This document shows, piece by piece, positions 1-11,530 of a DNA stretch of 64,000 nucleotides. Numbering within the stretch: the stretch's first letter is position 1; every line of letters begins with the position of its first letter. The translations under genes and the position numbers were made by a program. The DNA lies in assembly GCA_946699065.1 (NCBI GenBank), contig CAMPDV010000103.1, positions 434,001-498,000 on the forward strand. Reading direction: 5' to 3'. The stretch is from Loxodes magnus. Taxonomy: Eukaryota; Ciliophora; Karyorelictea; Loxodida; Loxodidae. The notes under the pieces are model-generated. The model was not told the DNA's origin, did no database searches, and was given only the letters and a program-made list of their open reading frames with translations.

Positions 1-1989
1 TAATTCTTAGTTGAGGTTACTTATTTAAAAGTTTTATTATTAAAACTAAGCTTAAAAGTTTTCTTGCATTTTTTGAATATCCAGTTTTGCTATAGAGAGC
101 TAGGATTATAGTTCTTTTTTCTCATTTCCATCTTTTAGAATTTCTTATTGCATATAATCTATTTTTCTTTCAATTTGCTAGCATTATTGCTCCTTTTATG
201 CTAAATTTTATCTCAAATCATTTATCTCTTTTTAGTTAGATTCTTATTTTTATAAGTTATTACTTTCATTATAATTGTTAAGATCTATTAGTTATTTGGT
301 TTATTATTCCAATAACTAAATTTATTATTTTTATTTGCTCAATTAAATTTAGTTCTCTTGTAACTATATTTATGCTATTTATAAGCTAGTTTTAGTTTCC
401 TAAATATTCTCTAGTAATTTTCCCTCTTAAATCTCTTTTTCTTATATTTGCTTTTTTAGTTAATCTATATCTTGATTTTGATTACTAATTTTTAGTTAGT
501 AAGCAAAGTTAAGTTATTCTTTTTCTTGCTTTTCTTGTTGAAGCTAATTTTGTAGGGTTTTTATTTATGCTTCGTAATTTAATAAATTTTAGCTTAACTA
601 ATTGCTTTAATATTAAAGTAAGCTGATCTATTCAATTAATTTTGTCTTTTCTTCTTAATTTTAACTTTAAAGCTCTTTTATCTAATTATTTAACTAGTTT
701 ATTGTTTAAATATTCCTTTATATATTTTGCTATAGAATGTTTTTTTCTAGTTAAAATTAGCTTACTTAAATTTTAAATTGTTCTTAGATTTTCTATTATT
801 GCTCTTTTTATTTTTTTATTTCCTAAGCTTAATCTTTTATATTACTCTCTTTGGCTTCAATTTCTTTAATAGCCTGTTCATATTAATTTTAGGTTTCACT
901 GAGTTTTTATTCCTGAAATTATAACTAGGCAATATATTGAAGCAGTTAATTATTTAATTGTTCGACTTTAATTTGTAGATCTAATCTTTATTCCTTTACT
1001 TATAATTCTTAACTCTATTAATGTTCGAAATTTTACTTTTATTAATTGCCCTAATAATTTTAATTTTAGAACTAAGATTATTATTTGCTTTAACCGTTTT
1101 ACTATGTTGAAATTTCTTATTATGGTAAAAATTATTAATATGGATTCTAAATTTAATTATAATCATTTTATGGACTAAAAGCTGCATTATCTTATAAAGC
1201 CTGATCATCTCACTATCTTTAATTATTATTCATTTGAGTTTAATGAACTTCTTGAACTGTTTAACTATTTCTAGAAACATTTTAATTTTTGAAAATAAGT
1301 TGATAGTTATAATTTTATTCTTAAGTATTTTAGATTTCTTCTAAATATTTTTCTTTAAGCTCGTAAATTATTCCTGGCTTTCTTGAAGAATAAAACGCTA
1401 TTACTTTCTAAGAGTTATGCTTATAAATTTCTGCTAATTTTGTAAGAACTAATACTTCATTTTCAGTTACTTCTACATTCTTAGTTATTTTGTTCTAATC
1501 TTTGTTGAAAAATGCTAATAGTTAGAGTAATTTTTATTGAAACTCATCTAAACTTTTCATTCTTTGGCATTATTATTCCATCACTTCTAAACTTTATCTG
1601 TAATTCTGTTCCTTAGTGCTCAACTTAAAATTACGATCTAAAACATCTAAATCCCATTAGACCTACTTAACTAAATCATAATCTTCTCTTGGCTCTAAAA
1701 TTTTTTAAGGTTTTTCTCTTTCTCTTAAAGTTTCTGAGATGCTAAAGATTCTTAAAGTTTTTTCATTAAAATCTTCAAGATCAGATCTGGTGATTTTATC
1801 AACTTCTTATGTATCTTAAAGTATTTTGAGAATAATATTTTAGCATCTACTAGAAATTATCTCATAAATGGTGTATTAGATTTCTGCATTTTTTAACTTA
1901 GTTAAAGCATTTTGAATCTAAGTTAATCCAGTACTAAATTTCCCTTGCTAGCTCATTTGTTCGAACTTAGCTTAGAGATCTAAAGACAT
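1..1989 (-). CDS. Coiled-coil family protein, copy A (5' part; 3' end outside window)
   Basis: Read with TAA/TAG as Gln, this is the N-terminal part (about 660 codons) of the family described in the summary. It starts at the ATG complementary to 1987-1989, in an A-rich context (AAAAAATG), with MSLDLQAKFEQMSQQGKF. The conserved head covers roughly residues 1-230 and includes the signature LEPREDYDLVKQVQWDLDVL. It is followed by a Gln/Asn-rich linker (complement of about 859-1293) with one in-frame TGA read as Trp, and then a Gln/Lys/Glu-rich coiled coil running off the left edge. No frame break is visible. The gene and its upstream DNA are nearly identical, inverted, to copy B. Function is unknown; scaffold-like by architecture (inference). 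Confidence 0.8.
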
Positions 1990-2252
1990 TTTTTATAAAT
2001 TTTAAAAATATAAAATATTAGTGTCTAAGTAAGCTTTATTTAGTAAATAGAATGATTAAGAAATAAAAATATCTTTAGCTTCTATTTAATAGTTAAAAGA
2101 GATAAACTAAAGGAGCCCTCAATTTTAATAGATTTATCTTAGTGAGTAAAATTATGATTATGATTTATATATTAGCTAGTTTTAAATATTAGTGATTCCT
2201 TTATAATTTAATATTATTTATTTTATTTTAATAATTGTCATCATACTAAAAC
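1..2252. repeat. Left arm of a large inverted duplication
   Basis: This stretch is a near-perfect reverse complement of 9715-11530. Identity continues past the copy A start codon through about 260 bp of upstream DNA and stops near 2244-2252 (tcatcat/atgatga junction). The left edge is the window boundary, so the arm is longer than seen. Relative to the right arm it carries 435 extra bases (859-1293) inside the gene. Confidence 0.9.
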
Positions 2253-4258
2253 TTTATTCTAGTTTGCTTTGTTTGAAAATAAACTTGCTAACTAGTTATG
2301 AAGACTTAATATTGTGAAAAAGAAAATAATAGAAGGTGATAAATTTCCAAAGCTTTGACGAATAAAATTATTAAAAGATTATAAAGAAAATAAATAGATA
2401 TATTCTGCTTATTTAGAAACTTCAAAAATAAAATCCTAAAACTTCTAATTATGCATTAATTATTTATAAAAGAAAATAAAAAGCAACTGCTTTATAAATG
2501 AAATTAGAGTTTAATAAAATATGATATTAACTCAAAGATAAATAATTATATAAATAGCTCTCTCTTTGCTTCAATTTTTAATTAGAAAATTAATAGATAC
2601 TGATTTCTAATGAATCAGTCTTGATATAGCCCTCTTGATATAATTAATAACTATTATATTTTATATATGATTTAGCTTTTTCATTATCTTCTTAATATTA
2701 GTTAATAAATTTTAAATTAGAATGACTTAATTATTCTTGCCAGATCTAACAATTTTTGATTTTTTACAAAGTTGGAATTTAATTAATTTAGACTGTTGGA
2801 TATAGCATTGTTATACTTTATGCCATCTACTAGAAGTATCTATAAAAGAACTCAATAATTTACATCAAATAAGTAAAAAAATTAATATCTTTAATTACTC
2901 TTTAAGAGGAGAATAAAAGCTATCTTAAGAGTATATAAAACTAATTATTTATATAATAAATCACATATTTATTTAATAACTAAATTTCTATTTATTACTC
3001 AAGCAGATAGTATGCTAATATGTAACCAAAAAGTTTTATCTTTCATATATTATTTAATTTTAAATATATGAGAAATAAATAAATTGAAAGTTATTTCTTT
3101 AATAAAAGGTTTTTATTAATAATTAAGATACTTTTGTTGTTTGTCTATTTTATAATTTATAAAGATTTTAATTGATGTGTTCTTTAAAAAAATTGAATAA
3201 TTGACAATAAATAGCTTTGGCACCTTTTTTCTCATTTATAATTTATTTTAAATACAAAAAAAATTACAAGGAATTCTACCAAATTTGCTTTATCAACTGT
3301 CTATTTTATAATTTTTAACTATTGAAAAAAAGATTTAGACTCAGTATTTCAGAGAAAGAACTAGGAAAATTAAAAGCTTTATCAACAATTTTGGAATAGC
3401 CAGAATAAAGAAAAAGGTAAGTAATCAGATTCATAAAACTAAAGCTGCTTAATCTGAATTAAAAATAATAAAGGCAATTATAAAAGTTTTAAAACACTTA
3501 TAATTGAAATAGTGAAATGTAGGTATTAATAGTTAAATAATAGGTCTAAACACTTTTATTTAGCAAATATTGGTAAAGTAAATTAAATTTAAGTAACTAT
3601 TCAAATTTTTTAAGCTATCATAAAAAATAAAAATTAGGTAACAATCTTCTTGCAAATTCTTTTATTTCAAGATAAAATTTTATTAAATAATTAATTATTA
3701 ACTTTTTTAAAATAAATAGTAACTATTTGGGATTTGGTAAATCTTAAAACAAAACTTTCAATCAAATTTAATATCACTTCATAAAATAAAAGAATTGGAT
3801 TGAAGGTTAGTCTCTTATTCTAAAAATTTGTATAAAAGTTAGATCTTTCATTTATCTTTAAAATTCTATTGCTTTAAATTTTTTTTATTTATACTAAGTT
3901 AATTATTAAATTTCTAAAACTTAAATTTTTTTAATAAAAATGTTGATAAAAGTTTATTACTTCAATTCAAATCGTATATAGTGTACTGAAGAAATTATTA
4001 TTACTAGCACGTCTTTAATTTAATTATCTAGGCTTTTAAGTTAATCTTATTTTATAATAATTGATTGTCTTTTCATTAAGATGTTTAAATTTAAATTTAT
4101 AACCCAAATGTATGATCTTTTTATTTAAAGCTTATTTGTATCATCTTAACTTTTATTTATATTTAAAAAATTATAAAATAATAGCATAAATTGCTTTCAT
4201 TCGATAAAATTCAATTAAATCAAGTTAAAAATAAATTTTAAAATTCTCTCTTGAAGAT
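2253..4258. other. AT-rich spacer, no gene recognised
   Basis: First part of the spacer between the inverted arms. It is very AT-rich. A patch at about 3320-3500 is somewhat less so, but I cannot assign a frame or family to it. Confidence 0.4.
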
Positions 4259-4795
4259 TCAAATGCAATCATACTTAATATAATATAACTAAAATTTCTT
4301 TTGCTAACTAATTTTCTAATTTTGTTTATTTTAATGCTTATGATTTAAAAACTGATATTATCTAATTATTAGCTCTTTAAATTAATAGAAAAGCGTCTAA
4401 TCTCTTAAATTTATTGAGTCTCTTAAGTATATCTCATAAGAATCTATCTTTATATAATCATTTAATTATTATTTAACTTAAAATTGTGCATTTTTTACTA
4501 TCTTCATTAACTTTTACCGGTCTTCTGCTTCTATAGATTCATTTCATGCATACAATGTTAAAATAGTTCGACTTATAAAAGTGGATCTATTTCGACTATA
4601 GAGGCATGACGAAGTGATAAAAATACTTGACTTCCAATCTATTTCTCTAAATTTTATAATTTTATCTAAAAATATATTTAAAAGAAGCTTTTATTTAATA
4701 ATTAAACTATATAATTCTAGTTATTTAAATTATAGCATTAAATCTTAGGAATCTTCTATTTTTATATTATAAGACTGATTTTATTTCTTAAGCAT
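4259..4795 (-). CDS. Possible small gene in a lower-AT island (frame uncertain)
   Basis: One minus-strand frame runs from an ATG at 4795 to a TGA at 4259-4261. It gives 178 residues with one internal TGA (as Trp), an in-frame TGA just upstream of the ATG, and a mixed, charged composition (for example IEAEDRQKLMKIVKNAQF). The stretch at 4500-4640 is clearly less AT-rich than its surroundings, which supports a functional segment. A second frame on the same strand also looks protein-like, so the frame is tentative. I recognise no family. A structured RNA is an alternative. Confidence 0.3.
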
Positions 4796-6749
4796 AATGA
4801 ATAATCATTTTATTTTAAAACTAATAGTTCTATTTTAGATTTTTTGTTTTTAACTCTAGTTAAAAGAAAAATTTTCCTAAAAAAGTTAAAATTAAAGATT
4901 TTTAACTCTTAAAAAGAGAAAAATAAAGCTAATTTATAAAATTTAAAATAATAGCCAACTTCTTATTAAACAATAACTAGGAAAGCTGAATTAAAATTAA
5001 AGCTTAATTATTTGCTAGAAAGAAATGTATTAAATAGCTATTAATTTTACTTTTATTTTTATTATTATTTTTTGTATTTTTAAATCAAAGGAAAGAGTGA
5101 ATATTATTTAAATGAGATAGATATAAAGAACTTTATTTATTAGTAGGCTGCTTATAGAGTTAATAGAAAAATTAATTTGAAGCATAGGAAATATTAGACT
5201 GTGGCTTAATATTAAAGGTATTAGATTGACTAGATAAATATGCTATTTTATCTATTTAAATTAAAAAAATTCGAAAGGTAATTGAAGATTTTGCTGATTT
5301 ATCTTTCTTTAAAAATTTGTTTAAAAGTTCATATAAATATCTATCAAAAAAATCCAATTAAAATTAAACTTTAATTATTAAAATAAGAAAAGGTTAAGAT
5401 TTAAATAGCTGTAGAAAGATTATAAAATTATTAAATATAAATAAATATTTTATAAGATAAATAAGCTAATAAGAATATATTAAATTGACTATAATGAGAA
5501 ATATATTAAACTTTAATAAAACTAATGCATAAGTAAATGATTCATTATTATAAAATAGATATTCTTTATATTCGAGTAAAGCAGAATTTAAAAGAACTGA
5601 TTTAAGATTAAAGTTTAGATTATTAAGCAGAAATAAACATAGTTGTTTTATTATTTAAGTAAAGCATAGATTTTTATTACAATAGATCTATTATATTTAT
5701 TCATATTTAACTTATATCAAAGTTAGGTTTATTTCATATTTTTTATTCTAAACTAAAAATCAAATCTAAATCCTTTTTATTATTTTCTGAATTTAAATCC
5801 TTTGTCTAATTTAAATTTATTTGTTACTTAATCAAAAAAAATTGTAAATAGAAAAATCTTAGAAATTTTATTTAAGGAGATTATTTAAACTAAGGTAATT
5901 TATAAAAAAGTATAAAAATACTTTATTTTTATATCTAAATCACTTAAGAAAAAATTATAAATATCCCTTATTGATTCTCTTCCTACCTATTCCTTCAATA
6001 GTTATTATATAAAATATTAGATATAAATTAGTATTTTTATTTAAATAATTTAGGAATAATAACCAGTTTAAGTTCTCAATTTTTCTTTCTCCAAATCATC
6101 TGCTTCTAGAGTTTTAAACTAAATTCTATTACTTAGAATTTTTCAAAAGTAAAAAATCCATGCAAAGGATCCTTTCAAATTGTTTCGGCTTCATAAAAAC
6201 TAAGTAAGCTAAATAGGAATTTAAATAATCTCCTTCTTAGGCTACTAATGTAAACTTGCTAACGATCTATTTAACAAATTAAGAAAATATAATAAAACTT
6301 AATTTAATAAGTCACCAAATCTCAATGTAGACTAATATCACTCTTATAAATTTTTAACTTATTTTAGTTTCTTTTCTTTAATTTTATCTATTATTTTGTT
6401 TCTAATTCTATTCTTAAATTAATTGCTCTATCTATTTTTCTTCTATTTAATTTATATACATCAACAATTTTAATATTTAAGTTCTCATTAATATTTTATT
6501 TTATAATGCTTTTGTAGGAATGAAAATGATATAAGAAATTATGTGAAATAAAGATGAATAGTTTGCTATTATAATTATAAGTAATCTCATTTTTTATTTT
6601 ACATGCAAGTGATATGAAACATCAAAGATATAAATCGATATTCAGAAAGCAATACCTTATCATTTTGGCTTCAATTATTCAAAATGATAGTAATATTATT
6701 AAATTTGCTCTTATAACTCTTTTTTATTTATAATAAATCTAGATTTTTT
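4796..6749. other. AT-rich spacer, nothing recognised
   Basis: Uniformly AT-rich sequence inside the spacer between copies A and B. I see no homology, repeat array or RNA gene. Confidence 0.4.
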
Positions 6750-6890
6750 TAGGTTGGTATTCATCAAAAAGAAATAAATTTCTAAGAGTTTCTTTAAGAC
6801 TTAAACTAGAAATAAAAAGATTTTATTTTGTTTTGCTTAATCTAAATTATTGATAGATAAATCCATAAAAATTATTTTAATACCAACCTA
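6750..6890. repeat. Short element bounded by a 12-bp perfect inverted repeat
   Basis: TAGGTTGGTATT at 6750-6761 is matched by its exact reverse complement AATACCAACCTA at 6879-6890, enclosing about 117 bp of AT-rich DNA. It could be a miniature inverted-repeat element or a chance hairpin. No target-site duplication is obvious. Confidence 0.45.
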
Positions 6891-7799
6891 AGAAGAATTT
6901 TTCTCAATTAAATGTTTTCTACTTTAATTTTATCTAAATAAGGAATCTAAGATTATAAAAATTCGTAAAATTTAATATAAGAATTTTACAAGAGAAACCA
7001 GAAAGGAACTTTAAATTTATTTTCTTATACTTATTCTTTAAAAAATGTTCTCATCTAATTGCCAGATTATTTCTTTCGGTTTAAATTTTGTCTTTATGAA
7101 GAAAAATGATGATAATTATTTTTACTTTCTTGATAAAAATCCTCTTTAAATATTCTCTCGACTGAGTTGTTTTATTCTGAATGAAAGTAAAATTCCATGA
7201 AAAATCTTGATTTGAGAATCCAAATATTCCGACTACTTTCTTGTTAATTAATTTTGGTATCTTAATTATTAAGTTTCAACAACAATATCTAAATTCATAA
7301 TTTTTTCATAGTAATTCTCTCAAATATTATAATACTTGCATTCCTTTATGTATCTGATTATTTTATAATTCTCCACAATTAAATGTGGGCTGATATATAA
7401 GTAAGGATTTTCTAGCAACAAATTTTGTAAATTGCAAGATTATTCTGGTTTTATATATATTTATAGTTTTTAACTGAAATTACTATTAAACTTAAAATAC
7501 TTTATAACTGAAATATATTAAATTCTTCTAATTAATTATTATAAAAAACTATTGCCAAGCTGTTGAATCTCTCAATTATATCTTTTAAAATTTGTGTTAT
7601 ATTTTTATTTGTTATACTTACTAGAAATTATAAAGCTACTTTAAGTCTTTTATTTCTTAATTTAATATCAGATTCTAAGTTACTGTTTTATTAGCATCAT
7701 GTTATATTGATATTCTTTTTTTGAGTTCTTCACAAGAAAAGTTCCTTTTATTAAATATTGTAAATCAATAATTATTTTCTAATTTTACCTTACTAAAGA
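6891..7799. other. AT-rich spacer, nothing recognised
   Basis: Continuation of the spacer between the inverted arms. It holds only AT-rich sequence with no recognisable domain or RNA gene. Confidence 0.4.
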
Positions 7800-8400
7800 G
7801 ATAAAAGAATCTTTGAATCTTAATGATTTAAATTATATCAATTTAAGCTTAGTAGAGTATGAGTTATCGAAAGATATTCCCCCACTTTAAAACTTTTTGC
7901 TCAAAAGGAACATACTTCCTCAATTTACTTCAATATATAAACTACTTCTATTTAATATATCATGGCCCTAAATACCTTCCATTTATTATTTTGGGCAATG
8001 CAAAAATCTTTCAAAAGGCTTTAAAATGTCAAGGTGCCACACTCAATAATTACCAACAAAAGAATTACTTTATAAACAGCATGATTTGTAAAAACAACTT
8101 CCATATAGTGACTAATAGATTATTTTTTTAATTATTGAGATCTTTAATAAGTAACTTGCTATCTCTAAGAGATTGATATATCATCAATCTTATATTTTAG
8201 TTTTACTTTGTTTGTTTTCCTTTCAGGAATTGTATGATTTTCATTTATTAATGCTTAAAAATTTCTTCAAGTAAAGATATCACACTTCAAATTATCTTCA
8301 CTCCTTTACATCCATGTCTGTAATCAAACTTATTAGACTTGAATGTAATAATTCTATTTTTACTATCTAAATAACGAAGGATGATATAAAATATAGCAAA
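7800..8400. other. Lower-AT island, probably a gene or gene remnant, strand unresolved
   Basis: Base composition rises clearly above the flanking spacer, especially at 7859-8100. On the plus strand a frame from the ATG at 7859 contains HGPKYLPFIILGNAKIF, faintly like the Pro/Gly-rich hinge near the N-terminus of microsomal cytochromes P450. All three minus-strand frames also look protein-like once TGA is read as Trp. I cannot choose a frame and do not claim a family. Confidence 0.25.
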
Positions 8401-9714
8401 GTAAGAACAGGTCTATATGAATTCTCTTACGTTACTCCATTGTTAAGTTAGATTTATCTTGATTATGATTAATCTAAAAGAAATTATAATATATTTTTGC
8501 TATTATTTTTATTTTTGAACTAAAGAGTAACTTTGGCCTTTCAAGTTAATTAAAAGAAATTTATTTTCAATTTTTTTGATTATTTTCTTCATATCTATTA
8601 ATGCAGCTATTAATTATGTTTTTCTTACTTTTATCTGAGGAATGAATTTATTATATATTATAATGTTCCTATATGCATGGTAATTTAGTTATTCATTTAA
8701 ATTTCATTTAGTTCAAATGAATTAAGTTTTATTTATAAATCTAATTATATAGTCTTTGAGTTAATTCTTAATTATTTTTTAAGAATTAAAAAAATCAAGG
8801 AAATAGGAGTCTTTTTTTCAGTTTTCTTTTCTACCTTTTTGAAATTTAATTAATTAATTGAGTTACCTGAGGTATTCTGCCAAGTCTCAAAATATTGCCT
8901 GGAAAAGAATGAATAATTAAAATTAATAATTTTTTACTATTTTCAGCGATTCTCTTTTAATTCTTTCTAGATCTCCTACTCTCCTTTATGAGATTGCTCT
9001 ATAATTTATTATATTTCTTGGACTGAAAATTATTAAGGTTTTGCAAATACGAAAATAACTAGTTTTTATCTCTGTACTATTGAAATAAACTTTTTAAAAT
9101 TGTATATTTGCCTCATTTAGTTCTTTCATAAATCAAAATTTAATAATTAGCTCTGTGTTAAAATTAATTTAGTTTCTTATTTTGAGATTAATGAATTTCT
9201 TTATTTTTTAAAATATTAATTTAATGCTTTATCTTTTTCATTTATCTATTAATTTTTTTTATATATATAAGTATCTAAGCGAATGAAAAAATATAAAAAA
9301 TAGTAATCAGAGACTTATAAATGTTTAACTATCCACTATTAACTTTAAGTTAAATAAAAATTAGTTTTTAGACAATTAAAAATATATTTATGCTTTTAAT
9401 TACAACAAGCTAGTTTAAAAATTTTTAAATTAACTTAAACTTTCTTCTTTGGATGCAAGTATATTAATTTTTATTTCACTAATGTTCTATTTATTATTTT
9501 TGCTTTGTAAATAGTTTTCTATAAGAATTAAGTATTTAATCATTATTGCTGAGTTTATAGGAAATCAGAATAATTTTTTTTCTTCGTAGCATTATTCCAA
9601 TTTTATTATTTTCTAACCTTCAATTTTTTAATATTTTTTTCCTTTATATATTTTACCCTTTAAGTCTTTATAACAATCGAAAATATATTTATAAAATAAA
9701 GACTGTCAAAGAAT
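8401..9714. other. AT-rich spacer up to the right inverted arm
   Basis: AT-rich sequence ending at the sharp boundary where homology to the left arm begins. Nothing coding is recognised. Confidence 0.4.
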
Positions 9715-11530
9715 GTTCTAGAATGATGACAATTATTAAATTAAAATAAATAATATTAAATTATAAAGGAATCACTAATATTTAAAACTAGCTAATATAT
9801 AAATCATAATCATAATTTTACTCACTAAGATAAATCTATTAAAATTGAGGGCTCCTTTAGTTTATCTCTTTTAACTATTAAATAGAAGCTAAAGATATTT
9901 TTATTTCTTAATCATTCTATTTACTAAATAAAGCTTACTTAGACACTAATATTTTATATTTTTTTAATTTATAAAAAATGTCTTTAGATCTCTAAGCTAA
10001 GTTCGAACAAATGAGCTAGCAAGGGAAATTTAGTACTGGATTAACTTAGATTCAAAATGCTTTAACTAAGTTAAAAAATGCAGAAATCTAATACACCATT
10101 TATGAGATAATTTCTAGTAGATGCTAAAATATTATTCTCAAAATACTTTAAGATACATAAGAAGTTGATAAAATCACCAGATCTGATCTTGAAGATTTTA
10201 ATGAAAAAACTTTAAGAATCTTTAGCATCTCAGAAACTTTAAGAGAAAGAGAAAAACCTTAAAAAATTTTAGAGCCAAGAGAAGATTATGATTTAGTTAA
10301 GTAGGTCTAATGGGATTTAGATGTTTTAGATCGTAATTTTAAGTTGAGCACTAAGGAACAGAATTACAGATAAAGTTTAGAAGTGATGGAATAATAATGC
10401 CAAAGAATAAAAAGATTAGATGAGTTTCAATAAAAATTACTCTAACTATTAGCATTTTTCAACAAAGATTAGAGTAAAATAACTAAGAATTTAGAAGTAA
10501 CTGAAAATGAAGTATTAGTTCTTACAAAAATAGCAGAAATTTATAAGCATAACTCTTAGAAAGTAATAGCGTTTTATTCTTCAAGAAAATCAGCAATAAT
10601 TTACGAGCTTAAATAAAAATATTTAGAAGAAATCTAAAACATTTAAGAATAAAATTATAACTATCAACTTATTGAAGCAAAAGAGAGTAATATAAAAGAT
10701 TAAGCTTAGGAAATAAAAAAATAAAAAGAGCAATAATAGAAAATCTAAGAACAATTTAAAATTGAAGTAAGCTAATTTTAACTAGAAAAAAACATTCTAT
10801 AGCAAAATATATAAAGGAATATTTAAACAATAAACTAGTTAAATAATTAGATAAAAGAGCTTTAAAGTTAAAATTAAGAAGAAAAGACAAAATTAATTGA
10901 ATAGATCGGCTTACTTTAATATTAAAGCAATTAGTTAAGCTAAAATTTATTAAATTACGAAGCATAAATAAAAACCCTACAAAATTAGCTTCAACAAGAA
11001 AAGCAAGAAAAAGAATAACTTAACTTTGCTTACTAACTAAAAATTAGTAATCAAAATCAAGATATAGATTAACTAAAAAAGCAAATATAAGAAAAAGAGA
11101 TTTAAGAGGGAAAATTACTAGAGAATATTTAGGAAACTAAAACTAGCTTATAAATAGCATAAATATAGTTACAAGAGAACTAAATTTAATTGAGCAAATA
11201 AAAATAATAAATTTAGTTATTGGAATAATAAACCAAATAACTAATAGATCTTAACAATTATAATGAAAGTAATAACTTATAAAAATAAGAATCTAACTAA
11301 AAAGAGATAAATGATTTGAGATAAAATTTAGCATAAAAGGAGCAATAATGCTAGCAAATTGAAAGAAAAATAGATTATATGCAATAAGAAATTCTAAAAG
11401 ATGGAAATGAGAAAAAAGAACTATAATCCTAGCTCTCTATAGCAAAACTGGATATTCAAAAAATGCAAGAAAACTTTTAAGCTTAGTTTTAATAATAAAA
11501 CTTTTAAATAAGTAACCTCAACTAAGAATT
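9715..11530. repeat. Right arm of the large inverted duplication
   Basis: Reverse complement of 1-2252. It covers about 260 bp upstream of copy B and the first part of that gene. The end given here is only where the partner reaches the window edge. The arm lacks the segment matching 859-1293 of the left arm. Confidence 0.9.

Noticed and set aside
4500..4640. tRNA or telomerase RNA in the lower-AT patch
   Set aside because: No cloverleaf, A/B box pair or template-like telomere repeat could be built.
7859..8131. Plus-strand frame with a faint cytochrome P450 N-terminal resemblance
   Set aside because: Only one short Pro/Gly stretch resembles P450, no heme-binding Cys region follows, and opposite-strand frames look equally good.
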